Shown piece by piece: positions 44,838-52,924 of a DNA stretch of 64,000 nucleotides. A program made the position numbers and the translations under genes. Position 1 is the first letter of the stretch. Each line of letters starts with the position of its first letter. The notes beneath the pieces are model-generated. The model did not search any database and was not told where the DNA came from. It worked only from the letters and a program-made list of their open reading frames with translations. Origin of the DNA: Zavarzinia compransoris (GTDB lineage Bacteria; Pseudomonadota; Alphaproteobacteria; Zavarziniales; Zavarziniaceae). The stretch is from NCBI RefSeq assembly GCF_003173055.1, contig NZ_QGLF01000003.1, positions 537,356-601,355 of the forward strand, read 5' to 3'.

Positions 44838-45529
44838 GCCCGCTGCCGCCCATTCCCGCCCCGACTTTTGCGAAGACCGTGGACGGTGCCGATTTCCCCG
44901 TGCGCCGGGTCTTCTGCGTCGGCCGGAACTATGCCGAACATGCCCGCGAGATGGGCCGCGACCCGGACCGGGAGCCGCCCTTCTTCTTCACCAAATGGGC
45001 CGAGACCGTGGTGCCGGACGGCGCCCTCGTGCCCTATCCGCAGAAGACCGCCAATTTCCACTACGAGGCGGAACTGGTCGTCGCCATCGGCAGGAGCGGG
45101 CGGGACATTCCGGCAGCGGCAGCGCTCGGCCATGTCTTCGGCTATGCGACCGGCCTCGACATGACCCGGCGCGACCTGCAACTCCAGGCCCGCAGCGAAG
45201 GCCGGCCCTGGGACACGGGCAAGAATGTCGAAGCCTCGTCGCCTCTCGGCCTGATCCATCCGGTGGCAACACTAGGCGCGGCCGACCGGGGCGCGATCGA
45301 GCTGACGGTGAACGGGGTCGTCAAGCAGAAGGCCGATCTCGCTGACCTGATCTGGCCGGTGGCGGATATCGTCGCCTTCCTCTCCGGCCTCTACCGGCTG
45401 GAGCCGGGGGATCTGATCTATACCGGCACGCCGGCCGGCGTCGGCCCGGTGGTGGCGGGCGATGCGATCGTGGTGACGATCGACGGCCTGTCGCCGCTCG
45501 CCGTCACCATCGGCCCGCCGGCGGCCTGA
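44834..45529 (+). CDS. fumarylpyruvate hydrolase (FAH family)
   Basis: 231 aa from a GTG overlapping the dioxygenase stop (GTGA). It shows CVGRNYAEHAREMG, PFFFTKWAETVV, the metal-binding acidic residues in HYEAELVVAIG, GYATGLDMTRRDLQ and GDLIYTGTPAGVGPV, all typical of NagK-type hydrolases. It splits fumarylpyruvate to fumarate and pyruvate. The maleylpyruvate isomerase it depends on is encoded at 47060. Confidence 0.92.
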   Translation: MSPLPPIPAPTFAKTVDGADFPVRRVFCVGRNYAEHAREMGRDPDREPPFFFTKWAETVVPDGALVPYPQKTANFHYEAELVVAIGRSGRDIPAAAALGHVFGYATGLDMTRRDLQLQARSEGRPWDTGKNVEASSPLGLIHPVATLGAADRGAIELTVNGVVKQKADLADLIWPVADIVAFLSGLYRLEPGDLIYTGTPAGVGPVVAGDAIVVTIDGLSPLAVTIGPPAA

Positions 45530-45532
45530 GGC

Positions 45533-46000
45533 TCAGGGCCTGTCGTCGATGCGCAGCGGCGCGCTGGTCACTTCGTTGTTCTCGGTCGTCAGCTTCTGCA
45601 GCAGGGCGACGAAGGTCTTGCGCTCCTTCTCCGACAGGGGCGCGAGCAGCCGGTCCTGGACCCGGGTCACCGGATCTTCGACGTCGCCGACCAATTGTTC
45701 GCCCGTGGCGGTCAGATACAGCAGCTTCTGGCGCTTGTCCTCGGCACTGGGGCGGCGGGCGACGAGGCCGCGGGTTTCCAGCCGCTCGATCACATTGCCG
45801 ATGGTCGAGCGGTCGAAGGCGATCATGGCGGAAAGCCGGGTGGCATCCACCCCCGGCCGCTCGCCGATGGCGACCAGGGCCGAATATTGCACCGGGGTGA
45901 TGCCGAAAGCGGCGCATTCGTCGAGGAACAGGGCCCAGGAAATCTGATGCGCCCGGCGGATCAGGTGGCCGGGACGGGCATAAAGGTCGGCGAGGGACAT
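45533..46000 (-). CDS. MarR-family regulator of the 3-hydroxybenzoate/gentisate genes
   Basis: 155 aa from the ATG at 46000. The winged helix shows FGITPVQYSALVAIGERPGVDATRLSAMIAFDRSTIGNVIERLETRGLVARRPSAEDKRQKLLYLT. It is convergent with the hydrolase gene and divergent from the SDR at 46141. Its upstream region contains one CAGTAT half-site (46039-46046 on the minus strand), which links it tentatively to the CAGTAT-N13-ATACTG operators. Ligand unknown; an aromatic acid is likely. Confidence 0.87.
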   Translation of the reverse strand: MSLADLYARPGHLIRRAHQISWALFLDECAAFGITPVQYSALVAIGERPGVDATRLSAMIAFDRSTIGNVIERLETRGLVARRPSAEDKRQKLLYLTATGEQLVGDVEDPVTRVQDRLLAPLSEKERKTFVALLQKLTTENNEVTSAPLRIDDRP

Positions 46001-46140
46001 GGTGTTGGAACTCCGCAGGCGGCGCCGGCCATATCGACAGAATACTGAATGATCGCCCCGGCAGCATAGCCGAAGCGACCGACGCATCCAACCACCCGTG
46101 CGTTACGGGACCGGCAGAGAAAAGAAACGGGAGGCAGGCA

Positions 46141-46935
46141 ATGGCACGGCTGAAGGACAAGGTGATCCTGGTGACCGGCGGGGCAAGGGGGCTGGGCGAG
46201 GCGGAAGCCCGCCGTTTCGCGGCGGAAGGCGCCCTGGTCGCGATCTGCGACCGGCTGGAAAAGGAAGGCACCGAAACGGCGGCGGATATCGTCGCGGCCG
46301 GCGGCCGCGCCCGCTTCTTCCCCCTCGACGTGACGGACGAATCGGCCTGGGACGCCGCTGCCGCCGCCGTGGCGGCCTGGGGCGGCGGGCTGCACGGCCT
46401 CGTCAACAATGCCGGCGTCGTCAATCGCACGGGTACCATGGGCACCACGCTCGCGGCCTGGACCCAGGTGCTTGCGGTCAACCTCAGCGGGGCCTTCCTC
46501 GGCATCCGGGCGGTCGCCCCCCACATGCGCGCTGCCGGCGGCGGGGCGGTGGTGAACATCGCCTCGGTCGCAGCCTATACCGGGCACAATGATCCCGCCT
46601 ATTCGACCACCAAGGCCGGCATCCTGGGGCTCACCCGCTCGGCGGCGATGGAATTCGTCGATTGGGGCATCCGGGTGAATGCGGTTTCGCCCGGCATCAT
46701 CGTCACCGCGCTGAACAATGGCGGCGCCCATCTCGAACCCTGGCGCCGCGCCACCCCGCTTGGCCGCTACGGCCGGATGGAGGAAGTGGCGAACACCGTG
46801 CTGTTCCTGCTGTCCGACGAGGCGGGCTTCATCACCGGCGAGGATATCGCCGTCGACGGCGGCTTCAAGGCGGGCGGGGCGGCAAGGCGCATTTCGCTTG
46901 AAGCCGGCATCGACCTGACGGCGCCCGGGACCTGA
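46141..46935 (+). CDS. short-chain dehydrogenase/reductase
   Basis: 264 aa with GGGAGGCAGGCA before the ATG. Classical SDR: VTGGARGLGEAEARRF, NNAGVVN, catalytic Ser in NIASVAAYTG and YSTTKAG. It resembles 3-alpha/20-beta-hydroxysteroid or cyclic-alcohol dehydrogenases. Between a MarR gene and the maleylpyruvate isomerase, it could oxidise a cyclic alcohol that feeds the ring-acid pathways. The substrate cannot be told. Confidence 0.85.
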   Translation: MARLKDKVILVTGGARGLGEAEARRFAAEGALVAICDRLEKEGTETAADIVAAGGRARFFPLDVTDESAWDAAAAAVAAWGGGLHGLVNNAGVVNRTGTMGTTLAAWTQVLAVNLSGAFLGIRAVAPHMRAAGGGAVVNIASVAAYTGHNDPAYSTTKAGILGLTRSAAMEFVDWGIRVNAVSPGIIVTALNNGGAHLEPWRRATPLGRYGRMEEVANTVLFLLSDEAGFITGEDIAVDGGFKAGGAARRISLEAGIDLTAPGT

Positions 46936-46947
46936 AAAAATATATGG

Positions 46948-46960
46948 CAATGAGTTGATA
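46948..46960 (+). promoter_or_regulatory. CAA-N4-TTG operator with overlapping -35-like box
   Basis: CAATGAGTTG (46948-46957), flanked by ATAT on both sides, overlaps TTGATA (46955-46960) in an AT-rich island. It matches the elements at 27385, 32008 and 34564. It precedes the maleylpyruvate isomerase and flavoprotein genes by about 100 bp. A good -10 box was not identified. Confidence 0.55.
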
Positions 46961-47059
46961 TAACGTATAGAGACAATAAGGAACGAACAGAATGACCGGA
47001 CCCCGTCAAAAGGTCGGACAAGGGAGGGGGCGGTGCCACGGCACGGCCCTGGGCGGACG

Positions 47060-47692
47060 ATGAAACTTCACGGTTATTACCGGAGTGGTGCGTCCTGGCG
47101 CGTGCGGATTGCCCTGAACCTCAAGGGCATCGCGGTGGACCATGTCTTCCACCACCTGCGCAAGGGCGAACAGCGGGCGCCTGACTTCCTCGCCCTCAAT
47201 CCCCAGGGGCTGGTGCCGGCGCTCGAGGCCCCGGGAGGCGTGCTCACCCAGTCGCTGGCCATCGTCGAATGGCTGGATGAAACCGTGCCGGTTCCGGCCC
47301 TGCTGCCGCGCGGCGATGCCTTCCGCCGGGCGCGGGTGCGCGCCTTCGCGCAAGTGATCGCCTGCGATACCCATCCGGTGCAGAATCTGAAGGTCCTGAA
47401 CCGTCTCGCCGCCGAAGGCATGGCGGAAGCGGCAGTCGAGGCCTGGCCGCGCTGGGTGATCGGCAACGGGCTTGCCGCCTGCGAAGCCCTGATCGCGACG
47501 GAAGACGGCCCCTTCTGCTTCGGGGCCAGCCCCGGCCTCGCCGATCTCTGCCTGGTGCCGCAACTGGCCAATGCCCGGCGTTTCGGCCTCGATCTTTCAC
47601 CCTATCCCCGGCTTCTCGCGGCGGAGGCGGCCTGCGCTGCCCTGCCGGCCTTCATCGACGCGGCCCCTGGCCGCCAGCCGGATGCGGAATAG
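47060..47692 (+). CDS. maleylpyruvate isomerase (zeta-class GST)
   Basis: 210 aa from the ATG at 47060. The N-terminal thioredoxin-like GST domain starts MKLHGYYRSGASWRVRIALNLKG. The RSG-x-S pattern matches NagL-type maleylpyruvate isomerases rather than the SSCS of maleylacetoacetate isomerases. NPQGLVPALE and the C-terminal helical domain follow. It isomerises maleylpyruvate to fumarylpyruvate with glutathione, linking gentisate dioxygenase to the hydrolase. It lies in a separate transcription unit from those two genes. Confidence 0.9.
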   Translation: MKLHGYYRSGASWRVRIALNLKGIAVDHVFHHLRKGEQRAPDFLALNPQGLVPALEAPGGVLTQSLAIVEWLDETVPVPALLPRGDAFRRARVRAFAQVIACDTHPVQNLKVLNRLAAEGMAEAAVEAWPRWVIGNGLAACEALIATEDGPFCFGASPGLADLCLVPQLANARRFGLDLSPYPRLLAAEAACAALPAFIDAAPGRQPDAE

Positions 47693-47704
47693 GGGGAACG
47701 CCAG

Positions 47705-49195
47705 ATGATCCGTGAAGAAACCGATATCATCGTCGTCGGCGGGGGCGGTTCGGGCCTGACCGCGGCGATCTTTGCCCGCCAGGCCGGGGCCAAGGTGATC
47801 CTGCTCGAAAAGCACGAGGAATTGCGCGGTTCGACCGGGCTTTCCATCGGCTCGATCACCGCCAGCGGCACCTGGCACCAGAAGCGGGCCGGCGTCACCG
47901 ACAGCGCGGATGCCCATTTCGAGGATATGGGGGCCATGGCCCGCAAATTCCTGGGCGATCTCGAAGCCGGCGACAATCTGGAACTGCGCCGCATCCTGGT
48001 CGACAATGTGACCGAAAGCGTCGACTGGCTGATGTCGCTGGGGGTTACCTTCTACGGCCCCATGCCGGAGCCGCCGCATCGCCAGCCGCGCATGCACAAT
48101 ATCCTGCCCAATTCCCGCGCCTATATCTGGTTCCTGGCGCGGGAGGCGAAGCGTGTCGGGGTCGATGCCCGCGTGCGCGCCACGGTCACCCGCCTGATCC
48201 TCGACGGCGGGAAAGTCGTCGGGGTGGAGGCGGCGGTCGGCGGCCGGGCGGTGGAACTGCGCGCCCGGAAGGCGGTGATCCTGGCGACCGGCGACTATTC
48301 GTCCAGCGGCGAATGGAAAGGCCGGTTCAACCCGGCGGTGGCGGATGTCGATGGTGTCAACACCACCAATGTCGGCGACGGCCACCGCTTCGGCGAGGAA
48401 CTGGGGGCGGCGGTCAAATTCGGCCAGGTGGTCTATGGCCCGAACCTTCGCTTCATGCCGCCGGCAAAGCCGAGCCTGCTGCTCAGCCTGCCGCCCTGGC
48501 CCTGGTTCACCAAGGCCATGCGCATGGCGCTGGAACTTCTGCCGTCCTGGCTGCTGCGGCCCTTCATCCTGTCCTTCGTCACCACCTATCTCAGCCCCGA
48601 GCCCAGCATGTTCAAGGAAGGCTCGATCCTGGTGAACAAGCGCGGCGAGCGTTTCACCGACGAATTGGACAAGCCGACCTATGCCTTCGGCCCGCAGCCG
48701 GACAAGCAGGGCTTCATCGTCTTCGACGACGAGGTGGCGCAGAAATTCCGCAAGTGGCCCTATTTCATCTCGACCGCGCCGGGGGTGGCCTATGCCTATC
48801 TCGACGACTACCGCCGCACCCGGCCCGACCTTTACCACAAGGCGGCGACCATCGGCGAACTCGCCCGCTCGATGGGCGTGCCCGCCGAAGCGCTGGAGCG
48901 CACCGTCAGGGATTACAACGCCGAAACCCCGGGGACGGGCCGGCCGGCCCTGGCCAGGGGGCCGTTCTATGGCCTCGGCCCGGTGAAAAGCTGGATCATC
49001 CTGACCGACGGCGGCCTGACCGTGAACCGCCACCACCAGGTCACCAAGGTCGACGGCACGGTGGTGCCCGGCCTCTATGCCGTGGGGTCGGTCGGGCAGG
49101 GCGGGCTGCTGCTCGAAGGCCATGGCCATCACCTGGCCTGGGCCTTCACCTCGGGCCGCCTGGCCGCCCGCCATGCGGCCGCAAACCCGCGCTAG
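47705..49195 (+). CDS. FAD-dependent dehydrogenase of the fumarate reductase/KstD superfamily
   Basis: 496 aa, 12 bp after the isomerase gene. FAD fold at the N-terminus (DIIVVGGGGSGLTAAIFA, LLEKHEELRGSTGLSIG); ATGDYSSSGEW and GGLTVNRHHQV near the C-terminus with the closing GSVGQGGLLLEGHGHHLAWAFTSGR. Residues about 255-300 contain hydrophobic stretches (LLLSLPPWPWF, LLPSWLLRPFILSF). Such flavoproteins desaturate ketosteroids or other cyclic ketones, or reduce fumarate-like double bonds. Together with the paralogues at 49680 and 51111 it may act on alicyclic ketones. The substrate is unknown. Confidence 0.8.
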   Translation: MIREETDIIVVGGGGSGLTAAIFARQAGAKVILLEKHEELRGSTGLSIGSITASGTWHQKRAGVTDSADAHFEDMGAMARKFLGDLEAGDNLELRRILVDNVTESVDWLMSLGVTFYGPMPEPPHRQPRMHNILPNSRAYIWFLAREAKRVGVDARVRATVTRLILDGGKVVGVEAAVGGRAVELRARKAVILATGDYSSSGEWKGRFNPAVADVDGVNTTNVGDGHRFGEELGAAVKFGQVVYGPNLRFMPPAKPSLLLSLPPWPWFTKAMRMALELLPSWLLRPFILSFVTTYLSPEPSMFKEGSILVNKRGERFTDELDKPTYAFGPQPDKQGFIVFDDEVAQKFRKWPYFISTAPGVAYAYLDDYRRTRPDLYHKAATIGELARSMGVPAEALERTVRDYNAETPGTGRPALARGPFYGLGPVKSWIILTDGGLTVNRHHQVTKVDGTVVPGLYAVGSVGQGGLLLEGHGHHLAWAFTSGRLAARHAAANPR

Positions 49196-49210
49196 GTTCA
49201 CATTGGAATA

Positions 49211-49239
49211 TTGACAGTATGCAGAATAACAGCATACTG
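49211..49239 (+). promoter_or_regulatory. promoter with perfect CAGTATGC-N9-GCATACTG palindrome
   Basis: TTGACA at 49211-49216 with CATACT 16 bp on. CAGTAT (49215-49220) and ATACTG (49234-49239) have a 13-bp spacer, and the inner GC/GC extends the dyad to eight bases per arm. The flanking AGCAAATAACGG is shared with the promoter at 42468. The rest of the 231-bp gap down to the GTG at 49427 shows no gene I can support. Confidence 0.75.
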
Positions 49240-49426
49240 AGCAAATAACGGTGCCAGACAAGGCGCCGGGTCCAAGTAAAGCGGGGGCCGGCCTGGCCGT
49301 CACCCCCAGGGGTCGGAAAACGTCCGGGGACTGTCCCGCAGCCCGTTGCCGCGATGCGCGCTCGCGCGGTGTCGACGGGATCGGATTGCCGGTTTCCGAC
49401 CCCCGGATGACAAAGGGGAGCGTGAC

Positions 49427-49669
49427 GTGTCCGGGCAAGACTACCGTATTCCGACCTATCCGATCGTAACCTTCCTGGTCGCCAGGGGGATGGTGCTGGC
49501 CGCCGTCCTCGGCCTGGTGCCGCTGGCGGCCTCGGTGCTGCTGGCGCTGGCGGGCTGGCCGCCGCTGGTGGTCGCGGGCGGCGCCGTCGCCAGTCTCGTC
49601 CTCGGCGGGCTGCTCGCCTCCTATGTCGAGGTGCTGCGCATCATCGCCGACACCCTGATGCCGAAGTGA
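49427..49669 (+). CDS. small two-helix membrane protein, unknown function
   Basis: 80 aa from a GTG at 49427 preceded by AAAGGGGAGCG. After SGQDYRIPTYPIV come two hydrophobic helices (LVARGMVLAAVLGLVPLAASVLLAL and PLVVAGGAVASLVLGGLLASYV) and a short charged tail. I do not recognise a family. It is the first gene after the CAGTAT promoter and ends 10 bp before a flavoprotein gene. It could be a membrane anchor or quinone-side partner for the flavoprotein dehydrogenases, as small subunits are for related reductases; this is inference. Confidence 0.7.
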   Translation: MSGQDYRIPTYPIVTFLVARGMVLAAVLGLVPLAASVLLALAGWPPLVVAGGAVASLVLGGLLASYVEVLRIIADTLMPK

Positions 49670-49679
49670 GGGCCGGGCG

Positions 49680-51098
49680 ATGAGCGACCATCAGGATCTC
49701 GTCGTCGTCGGGGCCGGGCTGGCCGGCCTTGCCGCCGCCATCCGCGCGGCGGAGGACGGGCTTGCCGTCACCGTGCTGGAGGCCGGCGCCGAGGACGCCT
49801 ATCTCTGCAACAGCCGCTATACCGGCGGCCTGTTCCATATCGCCATGGACGACATGGCGGGCGATCCCGCCTGGGTGCTGGACAATCTGCACCGGGCGAC
49901 CCATGGCGAAACCGATCCGGCCCTCGCCGCCGCGCTGACCCGGAATGCCCGCCGCACCCTCGACTGGCTGCGCCGCCAGGGCATCCGCTTCATCAAGGCG
50001 GGGCCGGACGGGTTGCGCCGCAATTCCCTGGCCCCGCCGGGCGTGCGCCAGACCGGGCTGCATTGGCAGGGCCGGGCGGGCGACGTCATGCTGCGCACCC
50101 TGGGCGAGCGCCTGGCCCGCCTCGGCGGGCAATTGCACCGGGGGGCCGCGGCCGGGGAACTGATCCTGCGCGAGGGGGCGGTCGCCGGCGTCATCGCCAC
50201 CATCGGCGGGGTAAGGGCCGAGATCCCGGCCCGTGCCGTGGTGCTGGCCGACGGCGGCTTCCAGGCGGATATGGAACTGATGCGCCGCTTCATCTCGCCG
50301 GCCCCGGAAAAACTGCTGATGCGGAACGCCGGCAGCGGCCGGGGGGCGGGCCTGCGCATGGCCGAGGCAGCGGGGGCGGCGCTCCGGGGCATGGATCGCT
50401 TCTATGGCCATATCCAATACCGCGAGGCGCTGACCGACCAGCGCTTCTGGCCCTATCCGGTGCTGGATTCGCTGGCCACCGCCGGCTTGGTGGTCGATGG
50501 CCTCGGCCGCCGCTTCTGCGACGAGGGGCTGGGCGGCGTCTATATCACCAATGAAATCGCCCGCCTGCCCGATCCCGCCGGTGCCTGGATCATTTTCGAC
50601 GCGGCGATCTGGCAGGGGCCGGGTACCGACTGGCTGCTGCCCGCCAATCCCTATCTGCTGCAGGCGGGCGGGCGCCTGACCACGGCGGCGACGGTCCCCG
50701 ATCTGGCCGCGGCGACCGGCCTGCCGGCGGCGGCGCTGGCGCAGACCCTGGCCGACTACAATGCGGCCATCGCCGCCGGCCAGCCCGAAGCCCAGGGGCG
50801 AAGCGCCGCGCGCTACAAGCCCTGGCCCATCCTGAAGGCGCCCTTCCATGCCGTGCCGATCGCTGCCGGCGTCACCTACACCATGGGCGGCATCGCCATC
50901 GATGCCGCGGCCCGGGTGCTGGATGGCGCGGGGCAACCGATCCCCGGCCTGTTCGCCGCCGGATCTTGCACCGGCGGCCTCGAAGGCGGCAGCAAGGCCG
51001 GCTATTCCGGCGGCCTGTCCAAGGCCGCCGTCTTCGGCCTGATCGCGGGCGAGACGGCGGCGGCAACCCTGGCCGCGTCCCTGGCGCGCCGGGCCTGA
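49680..51098 (+). CDS. FAD-dependent oxidoreductase, fumarate reductase/tricarballylate dehydrogenase-like
   Basis: 472 aa. LVVVGAGLAGLAAAIRAAE and VTVLEAGAEDA form the FAD site. RNAGSGRGAGLRMAEAAGA and the C-terminal YTMGGIAIDAAARVLD and GLFAAGSCTGGLEGG are typical of the soluble fumarate reductase/TcuA group. It lies between the 80-aa membrane protein and a KstD-like flavoprotein. It would use FAD to desaturate or reduce a C-C bond next to a carboxyl or keto group; substrate unknown. Confidence 0.82.
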   Translation: MSDHQDLVVVGAGLAGLAAAIRAAEDGLAVTVLEAGAEDAYLCNSRYTGGLFHIAMDDMAGDPAWVLDNLHRATHGETDPALAAALTRNARRTLDWLRRQGIRFIKAGPDGLRRNSLAPPGVRQTGLHWQGRAGDVMLRTLGERLARLGGQLHRGAAAGELILREGAVAGVIATIGGVRAEIPARAVVLADGGFQADMELMRRFISPAPEKLLMRNAGSGRGAGLRMAEAAGAALRGMDRFYGHIQYREALTDQRFWPYPVLDSLATAGLVVDGLGRRFCDEGLGGVYITNEIARLPDPAGAWIIFDAAIWQGPGTDWLLPANPYLLQAGGRLTTAATVPDLAAATGLPAAALAQTLADYNAAIAAGQPEAQGRSAARYKPWPILKAPFHAVPIAAGVTYTMGGIAIDAAARVLDGAGQPIPGLFAAGSCTGGLEGGSKAGYSGGLSKAAVFGLIAGETAAATLAASLARRA

Positions 51099-51110
51099 CG
51101 GAGAACGAGC

Positions 51111-52841
51111 ATGACCCAGCCGACATTCGACCGCGAGACCGATCTTCTGGTCGCCGGCGCCGGCCCCGGCGGCATGGCGGCGGCCCTGGTCGCCAGCCTC
51201 GAAGGCCTCGACGTGGTGATCGCGGAAAAGAGCGAACAGGTGGGCGGCACCGCCGCCACCTCCGCCGGGACCCTGTGGATCCCCGGCAACCGTCAGAGCC
51301 TCGCCGCCGGCTGGACCGACAGCGCGGCTGACGCGGAACGTTACATGGATGCCCTGACCGGCGGCCCCGAGGCTCCCAACCGGCGCCTGCGCGAAGCCTA
51401 TCTGGCCAGCGGGCCCGAGGTCATCGACGACCTGATGCGGCGCACCGAGGTGCAGTTCGTGCCCTGCGGCAAGCACCCGGACTACCAGTCCAACCGGCCG
51501 GGCGCCGCGGTTGCCGGGCGGGCCATCGTCGCCCGCATGTTCGACGGCCGCCTGCTCGGCCCGGATTTCGAGCGGGTGCGCCCGCCGATCCGCGAATTCA
51601 TGGTCTTCGGCGGCATGATGGTGGGCAAGGACGATATTCCCCGCCTCCTCGGCCGCTTCAAGTCCGTGGCCAATTTCATCCATGCCGGCAAGCTCTTCGC
51701 CCGCTACCTGAAGGATCGCCTGCGTTACAGCCGGGGTACCAGGGTGGTGATGGGCAATGCCCTGGTGGCGCGCCTGTTCTACAGCCTGAAGCGGCAGGAC
51801 GTGCCGATCCTGTTCGGGGCGGGCATCGTCGAACTGATCCAGGGCCCGCGCGGCGTCGAGGGGGCGGTGATCGAGACCGCAACGGGCCGGCTGCGCATCC
51901 GGGCGCGGCGCGGCGTGGTGCTGGCCACCGGCGGCTATGCCCATGACCAGCAACTGCGAAACGCCTTCATGCCGCAGCCGGTGACGCCGCTCTCGCTGGC
52001 CGCGGCGCCGGACACGGGCGACGGCATCCGCCTGGGCCAGGGGCTCGGCGCCCGCGTCGCGCCGGGCGAACATGGCAGCGGCGCCTTCTGGACCCCGGTC
52101 TCGAAAGTGCCGCGCCGGGACGGCACCCAGGGGCTGTTTCCCCATCTGTCCCTTGACCGGGCGAAGCCGGGCCTGATCGCGGTGAACCGCGAGGGCCGGC
52201 GCTTCGTCGACGAGGGCGCTTCCTACCATGATTTCGTCGAAGCCATGTATGCGACCAGGTCGATCCCGGCCTTCCTCGTCTGCACCGCCGGGTTCGTGCG
52301 GCGCTACGGCATCGGCCCGGTCCATCCCGGCACGCGCGACCTGCAGCCCTTTGCCGACAGCGGCTATCTGACCCTGGCGCCGACGCTCGAGGCGCTGGCC
52401 CGCCGCCTCGGCCTCGACCCAGCCGTCCTGGCCGCGACGGTGGCGCGCCACAACGGCTTCGCCCGGACCGGCCGGGACGAGGATTTCGGCAAGGGCGAAA
52501 GCGAATTGTCGCGGTTCAACGGCGATGCCGGCCATGGCCCCAATCCCTGCCTGGCCCCGCTCGAGACCGGCCCCTTCTGCGCCGTCGAAGTCTTTCCGGC
52601 CGAAATCGCCTGTTCCACCGGGCTCTCGACCGACGAGGACGCCCGCGTGCTGAACGGTGCCGGCGAGGTCATTCCCGGGCTCTATGCCTGCGGCAACGAC
52701 ATGGCTTCGATCATGGCCGGGACCTATCCGGGGCCGGGCACCACCCTCGGGCCCGCCATCGTCTTCGCCTGGCGCGCCGCCCGCCATGCGGCGGGATGCG
52801 TGCCGCAACAGCAACAAGAACGGCGACTGCGCGCCGTCTGA
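51111..52841 (+). CDS. 3-ketosteroid-delta1-dehydrogenase-like flavoprotein
   Basis: 576 aa, the usual KstD size. FAD site: DLLVAGAGPGGMAAALVA and EKSEQVGGTAATSAG. A long substrate domain (about 120-260) and GGYAHDQQLRN follow. The C-terminal GLYACGNDMASIMAGTYPGPGTTLGPAIVFAWRAARHA is the KstD/4-oxocyclohexanecarboxylate-dehydrogenase signature. Such enzymes aromatise or desaturate cyclic ketones. In this island a desaturation of an oxo-cyclohexane carboxylate toward a hydroxybenzoate is an attractive possibility because the same operator type controls the 3-hydroxybenzoate operon. That link is inference. Confidence 0.83.
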   Translation: MTQPTFDRETDLLVAGAGPGGMAAALVASLEGLDVVIAEKSEQVGGTAATSAGTLWIPGNRQSLAAGWTDSAADAERYMDALTGGPEAPNRRLREAYLASGPEVIDDLMRRTEVQFVPCGKHPDYQSNRPGAAVAGRAIVARMFDGRLLGPDFERVRPPIREFMVFGGMMVGKDDIPRLLGRFKSVANFIHAGKLFARYLKDRLRYSRGTRVVMGNALVARLFYSLKRQDVPILFGAGIVELIQGPRGVEGAVIETATGRLRIRARRGVVLATGGYAHDQQLRNAFMPQPVTPLSLAAAPDTGDGIRLGQGLGARVAPGEHGSGAFWTPVSKVPRRDGTQGLFPHLSLDRAKPGLIAVNREGRRFVDEGASYHDFVEAMYATRSIPAFLVCTAGFVRRYGIGPVHPGTRDLQPFADSGYLTLAPTLEALARRLGLDPAVLAATVARHNGFARTGRDEDFGKGESELSRFNGDAGHGPNPCLAPLETGPFCAVEVFPAEIACSTGLSTDEDARVLNGAGEVIPGLYACGNDMASIMAGTYPGPGTTLGPAIVFAWRAARHAAGCVPQQQQERRLRAV

Positions 52842-52864
52842 TCCATCACCAGGGAGGACCACCC

Positions 52865-52924
52865 ATGACCCGAGCCCTCACCCCCAATCCCGGCGGAGGC
52901 GGCACATGCTTGTTCACATCCTGA
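52865..52924 (+). CDS. possible 19-codon leader peptide overlapping livH
   Basis: An ATG at 52865 stands eight bases after the strongest Shine-Dalgarno in the area (AGGGAGGA). It opens a 19-residue frame rich in Thr, Pro and Gly that ends with TGA at 52922-52924. The frame overlaps the livH start (52906) by 19 bp in another register. It may couple translation into livH. It could equally be a chance frame. Confidence 0.35.
   Translation: MTRALTPNPGGGGTCLFTS

Noticed and set aside
47060-47692. Call as maleylacetoacetate isomerase of tyrosine/homogentisate degradation
   Set aside because: The N-terminal RSG-x-S pattern and the gentisate dioxygenase and fumarylpyruvate hydrolase genes nearby fit maleylpyruvate isomerase better.
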